Position numbers and translations under genes: made by a program
DNA from: Acidobacteriota bacterium
GTDB lineage: Bacteria > Acidobacteriota > Terriglobia > Acidiferrales > UBA7541
Direction of reading: 5' to 3'
Length of the DNA: 20,306 bases
NCBI GenBank assembly: GCA_003224075.1
Contig: QHYF01000014.1
Coordinates: forward strand, 1-20,306
Notes under the pieces: generated by a model
Told to the model about the DNA's origin: nothing
The model's database searches: none
Seen by the model: only the letters and a program-made list of their open reading frames with translations
Part shown: piece by piece, positions 1 to 6,318 of the stretch
Numbering within the stretch: the first letter of the stretch is position 1
Layout: every line of letters begins with the position of its first letter

Positions 1-504
1 TTCGCCAAAGGCTGGGAAGGCATCGCAGAAATCGCCGTGCAAGTCCCAATTTTCAACCGCAACCAGGGGAATGTAGCTGCGGCGAGAGCCGACATCGACC
101 GCGCCGGCCAGGAGAAGAAGCGCATCGCACTCACGCTCCGCGAGCGGGCCGCCTCGGTTGTCGATCAGTACGCGAACGCGCGCCTGATGGCCGTGGAGTA
201 TCGCGACGAAATGCTTCCCCGCGCAAAAAAAGCTTACGGCCTGATGGTGGATCGCTACGGCCAGATGCTGGCGGCTTATCCGCGCGTGCTGGACGCGCAA
301 CGCAAACTTTTCGAACTGCAGATCGAATACATCGCCGCGCTGGAAGGCGTATGGACCAACGGTCTCGCGCTCCAAGGCTATCTGCTCACCGATGGGCTCG
401 AAGCTCCGGCGCGGCCTGGCGAGGTCGATCGCCCCATCCGCGAAACCAACGTGCCCAGCCCCGAACGCACCATGTCGCCGCGCGATTCCGTTCGTAACCC
501 TTAG
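1..504 (+). CDS. TolC/CzcC-type outer membrane efflux protein, C-terminal part
   Basis: The frame is open from the first base, so the start lies upstream; 167 C-terminal residues are visible. The segment VPIFNRNQGNVAAARADI is the hallmark of the second repeat of the outer membrane efflux family (CzcC/CusC-like 'P(L/I)FNRNQG'). It is followed by a long helical stretch (about residues 25-120) ending in a 'LDAQRKLFELQIEYIAALEG' type segment, as in the periplasmic alpha-barrel. The last 35 residues are polar and Pro/Arg-rich and probably disordered. The family forms trimeric outer membrane channels that work with an inner membrane pump and adaptor, which would have to lie upstream. It is not part of the RND operon at the right edge, which has its own NodT-type channel. 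Family assignment is firm; substrate (a metal is typical for CzcC relatives) cannot be told. Confidence 0.85.
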   Translation, partial: FAKGWEGIAEIAVQVPIFNRNQGNVAAARADIDRAGQEKKRIALTLRERAASVVDQYANARLMAVEYRDEMLPRAKKAYGLMVDRYGQMLAAYPRVLDAQRKLFELQIEYIAALEGVWTNGLALQGYLLTDGLEAPARPGEVDRPIRETNVPSPERTMSPRDSVRNP

Positions 505-593
505 CCGCGGATGGCGTTTTCTTACCCGCGCCAGTCGGCGTAGAATTTGCCGTACTTCTTCAACATTGGACACCTCCTGGACACCGTGTTGCG

Positions 594-620
594 CCGCAGG
601 TGCCTTTTAGGCGCCTGTGG
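594..620 (+). other. Stem-loop downstream of the efflux gene
   Basis: An 11-bp stem (594-604 with 610-620, two G-T pairs) encloses a 5-base loop, 90 bases after the efflux gene stop. It resembles a terminator stem but has no T-run after it, so it may be an imperfect terminator, an mRNA end-stabilising hairpin or chance in G+C-rich DNA. Confidence 0.3.
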
Positions 621-685
621 TACTTCAGTAGCGTTGACCGAAAGAAATTTCGCTGGGTACTGTGCAGGATAGGGCGCCCGGGTGT

Positions 686-705
686 CGGCGGATGTATGTC
701 CGCCG
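686..705. promoter_or_regulatory. Perfect dyad in the leader of the kinase gene
   Basis: Seven bases (cggcgga, 686-692) are repeated in inverted form (tccgccg, 699-705) around a 6-base centre, ending 44 bases before the kinase start codon. Eight bases of perfect palindrome (gggcgccc) lie just upstream at 672-679. This could be an operator or an RNA hairpin in the 5' leader. No convincing -35/-10 pair was recognised nearby. Confidence 0.3.
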
Positions 706-749
706 GTCTAAGAGCGGGATTCGACCATCGGCGACGGATCGATTGAACG

Positions 750-2129
750 ATGCCAACAGTAACAAAAGCCGGAAGATACGAAATCGTTGGTGAGCTGGGC
801 CGCGGCGCTATGGGTGTTGTTTATAAAGCCGTGGACCCAGTCATCGGCCGCGCCGTAGCGGTCAAGGCCATCCGGCTCAGCGAAGAAGGCACAGGACTTT
901 CACGCCCGGAGCTTCTCACGCGCTTCCAAACCGAAGCGCGCGCCGCTGGCCTGCTCACCCATCCGAACATCGTGGTGGTTTTTGACGCGGGCGAAGAAGA
1001 CGGCCTGTACTACATCACCATGGAGCTGGTCGAAGGAAAGAGTTTGCAGGCGCTGCTTGATGGCGGCCAGGCATTTCCTCTTCCGCGCACGCTGCGCATC
1101 ATGGAGCAAACCTGCGGTGCGCTGCAATTCGCGCACGAGCGCAACGTCGTTCACCGCGACATCAAACCGGCGAACCTCATGCTTACCGCCGACGATACCG
1201 TTAAGGTCACCGACTTCGGCACCGCAAAGATTCTTCAGTTCGGCACCGTTCAGCAAACGGCGCATGTCATGGGGACGCCGAGCTACATGTCGCCGGAACA
1301 GGTGAAGGGCCGCGCCGTCGACGGCCGCAGCGACATTTTCTCCCTGGGCGTCATGCTCTATGAAATGGTCACCGGCGAAAAGCCCTTCCCCGGGCAGAAC
1401 ATCACCACGGTGATCTACAAAATCGTCAACGAAGATCCGGTCCCGCCCCGCCAGATCGACCCCTCGATTCATTCCGGGATCAGCGCGGTGGTGATGAGGG
1501 CGCTGGAGAAAGAACCCGACCAGAGGTACCAGAGCTGCCGCGAGATGCTGGAAGACTTGCGGAATTATCGCTCCCTCGGAACCGGCGCAGGGAATCCGCA
1601 ATCGACGATGGTCATGGGCGGAAGTTCACCGGTTGCGACCGTGGTCTCCGGAAATGCGGGCGGCCGCGGCCTCACTGGCGACGAGCAAACCGTTGTGGCA
1701 ACGGCGCGCTCCCTCAGCTCGCGCGCATCCGCTCCCGGACAAACTCCCCTGGTGCGGCGAACCGGGTCGATCAAACCGGTTCAGGAACCAACGAAAAAGA
1801 AGAGCGTCGTGGGAACGATCTTCGTGGCGTTGCTGCTCTTGGGTGTCATTGTGTACGGTGCGAACACCTCCCAGCTTCGGACCCGGCGGCTTCGGAGACC
1901 ACTGCGGACAATTCGGGGGCAGATCCGGCTGGAACCGAGGCGTCCCCGCAATCTAAGGACGCGGGGGCTGCATCGGCGCCGGCAGGCGTGGAGGCAAAGT
2001 CGGTTGATTCGAAACCAACGGAAACGGTTCCCGAAAAAGCCGCTCCCAGGAAAACAGAAATTTCCCTTAGCCCAAAAGTGGCGGAATACAAAGGCCGCGT
2101 CGAAGAAGCGATGGCCGAAAGAGGATTAA
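750..2129 (+). CDS. Membrane-anchored Ser/Thr protein kinase (PknB-like), out of frame after the membrane segment
   Basis: A Hanks-type kinase that phosphorylates Ser/Thr residues of proteins in the cytoplasm. The domain spans about residues 10-272. Visible are the glycine loop GRGAMG (17-22), the ATP-binding lysine K39, the catalytic HRD motif at 135-137 followed by IKPAN, the DFG motif at 155-157 and the SPE motif at 181-183, so it should be active. A Ser/Thr/Gly-rich juxtamembrane linker (about 273-350) leads to a basic KKK and one hydrophobic segment (about 353-371). After residue 372 the reading becomes an Arg-rich stretch (RTRRLRRPLR...), unlike any kinase tail. The natural continuation is in the -1 frame, giving an Ala/Ser/Pro linker, a BON-like domain and PEGA repeats. 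The true product is therefore probably a single kinase-TM-PEGA receptor of 747 residues, broken by a one-base shift near 1870. The ATG start sits directly before the kinase domain; its ribosome site is weak. Confidence 0.9.
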   Translation: MPTVTKAGRYEIVGELGRGAMGVVYKAVDPVIGRAVAVKAIRLSEEGTGLSRPELLTRFQTEARAAGLLTHPNIVVVFDAGEEDGLYYITMELVEGKSLQALLDGGQAFPLPRTLRIMEQTCGALQFAHERNVVHRDIKPANLMLTADDTVKVTDFGTAKILQFGTVQQTAHVMGTPSYMSPEQVKGRAVDGRSDIFSLGVMLYEMVTGEKPFPGQNITTVIYKIVNEDPVPPRQIDPSIHSGISAVVMRALEKEPDQRYQSCREMLEDLRNYRSLGTGAGNPQSTMVMGGSSPVATVVSGNAGGRGLTGDEQTVVATARSLSSRASAPGQTPLVRRTGSIKPVQEPTKKKSVVGTIFVALLLLGVIVYGANTSQLRTRRLRRPLRTIRGQIRLEPRRPRNLRTRGLHRRRQAWRQSRLIRNQRKRFPKKPLPGKQKFPLAQKWRNTKAASKKRWPKED

Positions 2130-2992
2130 ACGGCCGCGCGAAAGTTCAGGCCACTGGCAACACTCTGACGCTTGCGGGAAAGCTCCGCCCGGCGGAACAT
2201 GGCGAACTCTTGAAATTCTTGCGGAACGCTCCCTCGGATGTCCGCGTGATTGATCACATCGAGTACGACGACACGCCTTTGGCCGCTGCGGGCAATCCTG
2301 AAGAGGGCGGACACCCCGTTCCTGGGGCAGGCCGCGGGGCCATCCACGTCGTTACCGACGTGCTCGGTGCCACTGCTGTTCTCCACGGCCCGGCGGGTCG
2401 CGTTCTGAGCAAGTGCGATACGCCCTGCAGCTTCAACAATCTAGCCCCCGCGCAATACAGCCTCGAAGTGCAAAAGGGGGGCTATCAATCCGTCCAGACG
2501 GCACTGCAAGTGAAGAATGGCGGCGTCCAGGATCAGAAGATCAAACTCGAATCCCTCGCCAAAGGCATCTACATCAGCAGTCAGCCCCCGGGGGCCGATG
2601 TCTTCATCAATGGCGCAAAACAATCAGGGCAAACTCCAGTGACCCTGCCGCTTGCTCCCGGGCAGTACAACCTGGTCTTGCGGCTGCCAGGTTATGAGGC
2701 CTACGCCGGTAACATTCAGATCAAAGACAACATCCAGACGCAACTCAACGCCACGCTCAATGAAAAATCCGCGACTCGCGTCGCTTGGGCTCAGGTAAAC
2801 ACCGATCCGAAGGGCGCGGAGATTCTTGTGGATGGGACGTCGACCGGGCAGTTCACGCCCGCTCGCGTGCAAGTGCCGGCGGGTCTTCACAACGTGACGC
2901 TCCGGTTGAACGGTTACCAGCAAGCGAAGAGGACCGTGCAAGTGAGCGAAGGTGGCACAGTTACGATCAACGAATCGCTCCGCCCAAAATAA
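1988..2992 (+). CDS. BON-like plus triple PEGA domain protein, probable sensor half of the upstream kinase
   Basis: The frame has a GTG at 1988 but is open further upstream, reading LPASDPAASETTADNSG and similar Ala/Ser/Pro/Asp-rich linker from 1868 onward, so 1988 is probably not the real beginning. From the GTG, residues about 27-90 resemble a BON domain (helix, then NTLTLAGKLRP, then DHIEYDD). Three PEGA domains follow, at about 117-177, 193-247 and 266-320, the last two with the pattern 'PxGAxxxxxG...TP...LxPGxYxxxLxxxGY'. PEGA domains are small beta-sandwich folds common on the outside of bacterial kinases and surface proteins. No signal peptide is present, so alone this protein would stay in the cytoplasm; joined to the kinase transmembrane helix it would be periplasmic. 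This supports one interrupted gene. It ends with a short hairpin (cccc-gaaa-gggg) right after the stop codon. Confidence 0.75.
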   Translation: MEAKSVDSKPTETVPEKAAPRKTEISLSPKVAEYKGRVEEAMAERGLNGRAKVQATGNTLTLAGKLRPAEHGELLKFLRNAPSDVRVIDHIEYDDTPLAAAGNPEEGGHPVPGAGRGAIHVVTDVLGATAVLHGPAGRVLSKCDTPCSFNNLAPAQYSLEVQKGGYQSVQTALQVKNGGVQDQKIKLESLAKGIYISSQPPGADVFINGAKQSGQTPVTLPLAPGQYNLVLRLPGYEAYAGNIQIKDNIQTQLNATLNEKSATRVAWAQVNTDPKGAEILVDGTSTGQFTPARVQVPAGLHNVTLRLNGYQQAKRTVQVSEGGTVTINESLRPK

Positions 2993-3243
2993 CCCCGAAA
3001 GGGGCGGGACGAGGCAATTCCGCCTTGGTTTGGGGCTCCCAGGAACATCCTTAAGTCCTACCGGAAACGTAACATTTTGTTACACGAACCCGTCTCTAGT
3101 TCTAGAGCCGTCCACCTTATCCATTAAGAACAAATGACTTAGCTACTCTAGATTCAGGTGGGAGGCGTGCTTGCATTATAGACAGGGACTGCCTGCCCAC
3201 ATGAGATAGTGTTTCGAGACCTGGCGCAGGCTCCCTTCGCCGC
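2993..3243. other. Gene-free leader of the HEAT/PilZ gene with several small dyads
   Basis: This 251-base stretch holds no credible gene. It contains a GAAA-tetraloop hairpin (2993-3004), gtaaca-ttt-tgttac (3069-3083) and ctctag-tt-ctagag (3094-3107). The tetramer CTAG occurs three times between 3096 and 3151. An A+T-richer patch around 3171-3180 could be a -10 element, but no matching -35 was seen. The promoter of the HEAT/PilZ gene should lie here. Confidence 0.35.
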
Positions 3244-3246
3244 TTG

Positions 3247-5925
3247 ATGCGGCGCGAACAAACTCTCACGCAGCAAGCGGAGATGCCTTTGGTCCGTCGG
3301 GCCACATTACAGGTCCAGCAAGAAAAGCGCGGCGCTTCGCGGCAAAGGAGCGCTGATTCGCCGTCGCGTCCCGCGCCCCACCTAATCGTGAACGCAACCC
3401 CTCGCGACCAGGCAGTCTCACCGGATCAGAAGGCTCTCGATGTCCAGCGTGCGCTCCGAAACCTCCATCTGCTGGTCCGTTCGGAGCGCCTCTACGAAAA
3501 GAACCACCCATCCCGGCTCGACAGCCTGGACGGTGCTTACGATTCCCTGCGCAATGCTGCTGAAACTCTCGGCGGACTGGAAATCCGAGTCGAACGGGGC
3601 GGGTTAGTGGCGCCCAGGATCAGTGACGCCCACCTCCCGGACACGCGGGGAGAGATGCAGGCGCTTGCGATAGACTTGCAGCGTGCGGGAATTCGCAACC
3701 TGGCCTTCTCGAAGAAATTTCATGTAGGCGAACTAGACACGCTCGCGCGACTCATGAAAGCATCGTTGTTAAGATCGGAAGAGCCGGCCGAGGATGAGGG
3801 CAATAGCTGGTGGCCGGCGCGGCTTCTGGAGCACCGCGTGGAAGGCATTTCCGTCAATACGCAAACGGAGCGGCGGGTGGACACCGTGCTGGCGAGTCTC
3901 ATCGCCGCGCTGGTTGCCTACGGCGGCCACTCTCCGCGCGAGACCGCCGAAGCGCCCATTCAAGCGCCGCACTTCGACGACCTGGTGGCGTGCCTGCGCC
4001 TGTTGGCGCGGCTCACACCGCCCCTCGAAAGCGCCCGTGGCCTTTCCCCGGAAGAAGCAGCGCGCGCCATCCACGGCGCAATGGAAGAGGCCAGCCGCGA
4101 CAGCGTCCGCATGCTGCTCAGTTCCGTCTCCCAGTACGGGCCGCGCGAGGGCGAGCGCCCGCAGCCGTATTTGCAGCGCCTTTCGGAAAATATTATTTTT
4201 GAATTCCTCAGCGCGGAATTCTCCAGCGGGTCGCTTACTCCTTCCTCCGTGAGGCCGACATTCCATCGCATGGGCGATGTCATTGTGGAGGCCGGTGCGT
4301 ACCCCGGTCCGCACTCTTCCCAGCATCTTTCCTCGCTTGCGGTCACTTGGGCGGCGGACACGCATCGCGAACAGATGGTCGATCGGTTCTGGCTAGAGCT
4401 TCCGCCTCGCGAAAAATCGGCAGTCCTGCGCGGGCCGGATGTCTGGTGCGTTCCGGTCGCCGCACTGCGCCAGACCCTGGGGCAACTTGCCGATGCCGGC
4501 GCCGATGCTCCGCGCCGCGAAGCGCGCAACATCGTTCTGAATTATGCGCGGCGTCTCGAACACACGGACCCTTCGGCCAGGCGCTCCGTTGCCGCCGGCC
4601 TCAACGAGTTGTCCTCCATCATCGAATCCCTCTGGCCCAATCAGTTGCCGGAAGATCTGAGCCGTGGCGCCATGAAAGCTCTGGACACGGAGCCGGCGCC
4701 GGAAACCGCGGCTCTGCTCGCTGCCTTTGTCGAATCGCTCGGCCACATTGCCGTGAACCGCGCCGACTATTCTGGTTTCGAAACGATCCTGAGCGGGCTC
4801 GAGCGCGTTCCTCAAGACAAGGAGCACGATCACGTGGCGGCGCTGGCAAAACGCCTCGTGGCACAGGATCGCTGGCTCTTGCTCGTGGACGCGGCTCTGG
4901 CCAATCGGCCTTTGGATCCGGTCCTTCCCCGGCTCCTGCAGCGCGATCCGGAACGGTTGCTCGACCGCCTGACTTTGCTCCTGACCGAGCCGCGCGGCGC
5001 CGAGATGGTGGCGGCGATGGCGCGCCTCCTGCGGGCCATCGGCGTGCCTGTCTTGAATCTTCTCGAAACGCGCCTCTACGAAGCCCGCCGCCAGCGCGTC
5101 ACCGCGGCCATCAAGCTTCTGGCCGCTGCGGATCCGGAGCGCCTCTTGCGCGGCCTCGCTCGCGCCATGGCCAGTTGGGAATGGAACCTTCAGGATTTGG
5201 CGGTCAGCGAGCTCGCGCGGCCAGCCAATGCTGCATCGGCGAAGAGCGCAGCTTTCGTCTTCTCCGCGGTTCTCGCCGACGCGCACTCCATGGTCGTTCC
5301 CATGATGATTGACCAGATCGGCTTGGTGCAGGAATCCACGGCCGTGCCGCTGCTGATGGAAATCGCGGCAGGGGAACATGAGGTCTTGCGCGACCAGTTT
5401 GTCCGCATCAAAGCCATCGAAGCGCTCGGCCGCATGCATGCGGGGGAGGCCGCGGAACTTCTTCGCACTTTGGCGGAGAGCCGCGAGGGCCTCACCTATG
5501 CGGAACCCTCCGGCTTACGCGCCGCTGCAGCAGATGCTCTGGCTCTGATTGAAAATCGTCCTTCGTTCAAACAAGCGCAGGCAGCATTTGGCGCGCCGGC
5601 ACAGTCGAGTTCTAATTACGTCATCCCGCGCCGCTATGTGCGAGTTCCGCTCGAATCTCCCCTTCGCGCGCAAATCGAGGGCGCATCGGCAGGTCTCGCT
5701 CGCGTCAGGACCATCAGTCTGGGCGGCGCATATTTGGAATCGCCAAGGAAACTGACTGTCGGCGATTCCATCAAGCTCGAGGTTCGCTCCGGTCTCCGCA
5801 GGATCAATTTCACCGCCGTCGTTCGCAATATCGGCCCCGACGGCAACGGGGTCGAATTCGTCTACATGCACGACGAAGACCGCGAGAAGCTCCGCAAGCT
5901 CGTCCAACGCCACCTGCAACTTTAG
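3247..5925 (+). CDS. Large HEAT-repeat protein with C-terminal PilZ domain (candidate c-di-GMP effector)
   Basis: An 892-residue protein with no signal peptide or membrane helix, so probably cytoplasmic. Residues about 60-185 form an N-terminal alpha/beta module with the pattern 'LRNLHLLVRSERLYEKNHP ... GLEIRVERGGL ... LAIDLQRAGIRNLAFSKKF ... ELDTLARLM', a module I associate with bacterial HEAT and HD-type signalling proteins. A long alpha-helical middle (about 200-780) has Ala/Leu-rich helical pairs typical of degenerate HEAT repeats, clearest around 690-770. The C-terminal 98 residues are a PilZ domain: RRYVR at 795-799 gives the RxxxR motif, and TISLGG at 822-827 stands where (D/N)xSxxG is expected, so the first residue is Thr. 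PilZ domains bind c-di-GMP, and HEAT solenoids bind proteins. The likely role is a c-di-GMP-responsive scaffold with unknown partner. The start is uncertain: TTG 3244, ATG 3247 and ATG 3283 are in frame, and none has a strong ribosome site. Confidence 0.8.
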   Translation: MRREQTLTQQAEMPLVRRATLQVQQEKRGASRQRSADSPSRPAPHLIVNATPRDQAVSPDQKALDVQRALRNLHLLVRSERLYEKNHPSRLDSLDGAYDSLRNAAETLGGLEIRVERGGLVAPRISDAHLPDTRGEMQALAIDLQRAGIRNLAFSKKFHVGELDTLARLMKASLLRSEEPAEDEGNSWWPARLLEHRVEGISVNTQTERRVDTVLASLIAALVAYGGHSPRETAEAPIQAPHFDDLVACLRLLARLTPPLESARGLSPEEAARAIHGAMEEASRDSVRMLLSSVSQYGPREGERPQPYLQRLSENIIFEFLSAEFSSGSLTPSSVRPTFHRMGDVIVEAGAYPGPHSSQHLSSLAVTWAADTHREQMVDRFWLELPPREKSAVLRGPDVWCVPVAALRQTLGQLADAGADAPRREARNIVLNYARRLEHTDPSARRSVAAGLNELSSIIESLWPNQLPEDLSRGAMKALDTEPAPETAALLAAFVESLGHIAVNRADYSGFETILSGLERVPQDKEHDHVAALAKRLVAQDRWLLLVDAALANRPLDPVLPRLLQRDPERLLDRLTLLLTEPRGAEMVAAMARLLRAIGVPVLNLLETRLYEARRQRVTAAIKLLAAADPERLLRGLARAMASWEWNLQDLAVSELARPANAASAKSAAFVFSAVLADAHSMVVPMMIDQIGLVQESTAVPLLMEIAAGEHEVLRDQFVRIKAIEALGRMHAGEAAELLRTLAESREGLTYAEPSGLRAAAADALALIENRPSFKQAQAAFGAPAQSSSNYVIPRRYVRVPLESPLRAQIEGASAGLARVRTISLGGAYLESPRKLTVGDSIKLEVRSGLRRINFTAVVRNIGPDGNGVEFVYMHDEDREKLRKLVQRHLQL

Positions 5926-6196
5926 TTGGATCCGTTTCCAAAGGACCTGCCAGTTTCCGTCACCTGGAAGCTCGCCCAATTTCCTGAATCGCCCATCACT
6001 CCTCGCATGACGACAAAGAGCGACATTCCTCCTTTCTGCCCCCATTTCGCACCTTGTCTCTTGTGGATCTCCCGAAAGTGAGCGATTCTGCGATGGCTTT
6101 GGACGGTCTCGCTGGATTTTGGGTATTTCTTGCAGGGCTTCGGTCACAGTCACCAAGAGGTTTTTGACTGTCAGGGAACGGCTTGGAAGTTTTCTG

Positions 6197-6237
6197 TTGA
6201 ATACACCGCTACATTGAAGTAAAAGCCGTGTATTCAA
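6197..6237 (+). promoter_or_regulatory. Possible sigma-70 promoter overlapped by a 10-bp inverted repeat
   Basis: Ttgaatacac (6197-6206) is repeated perfectly in inverted form as gtgtattcaa (6228-6237), with 21 bases between. The left arm begins with TTGAAT, a four-of-six match to a -35 box. Seventeen bases later stands TAAAAG (6220-6225), a four-of-six match to a -10 box. The right arm would then cover the expected transcription start, 82-91 bases before the receptor ATG. The arrangement fits an operator for a repressor, or an alternative RNA hairpin. The repeat is seen directly; the promoter and operator roles are inferred. Confidence 0.4.
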
Positions 6238-6308
6238 TTGCGTAGGCTGTCGAGCGGCTGGAAGACCCGCCACCGCAGGCGTAGCGGAAGATCAACTGGT
6301 GCCACATT

Positions 6309-6314
6309 AGGAGG
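6309..6314 (+). promoter_or_regulatory. Shine-Dalgarno fixing the TonB-receptor start
   Basis: The sequence aggagg stands four bases before ATG 6319. It is one of the strongest ribosome binding sites in the window and supports this ATG over the in-frame TTG at 6238. Confidence 0.7.
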
Positions 6315-6318
6315 ACTC

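Larger units (their letters stand above)
5926..6318. other. Intergenic region before the TonB-receptor gene
   Basis: This 393-base stretch has no convincing gene. It contains a 7-bp inverted repeat acagtca/tgactgt with a 12-base loop (6146-6171), a 10-bp perfect inverted repeat over a possible promoter (6197-6237), and a strong Shine-Dalgarno just before the receptor start. The receptor frame stays open back to a TTG at 6238, but that extension would be Arg-rich (RRLSSGWKTRHRRRSGR) and would bury the signal peptide, so it is treated as leader. Just after the HEAT/PilZ stop, ttgga(tccgtt)tccaa is a weak hairpin without a T-run. Confidence 0.5.

Noticed and set aside
567..585. Direct repeat tggacacc, two copies 11 bases apart
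   Set aside because: Too short and only two copies; nothing suggests a CRISPR, iteron or attachment site.
1791..1802. Run of five A followed by G in the kinase gene as a programmed -1 slippery site
   Set aside because: It does not match the A-AAA-AAG heptamer, and the membrane helix downstream is still encoded in the kinase frame, so the shift must occur later, near 1870.
4393..5439. Long minus-strand frame (348 codons) opposite the HEAT/PilZ gene
   Set aside because: It mirrors the third-position G+C bias of the plus-strand gene; no domain or signal peptide was recognised, while the plus-strand product has clear domains.
6238..6318. Upstream TTG extension of the TonB receptor
   Set aside because: It has no ribosome site and would place 27 Arg-rich residues before the signal peptide, whereas ATG 6319 has aggagg four bases upstream.
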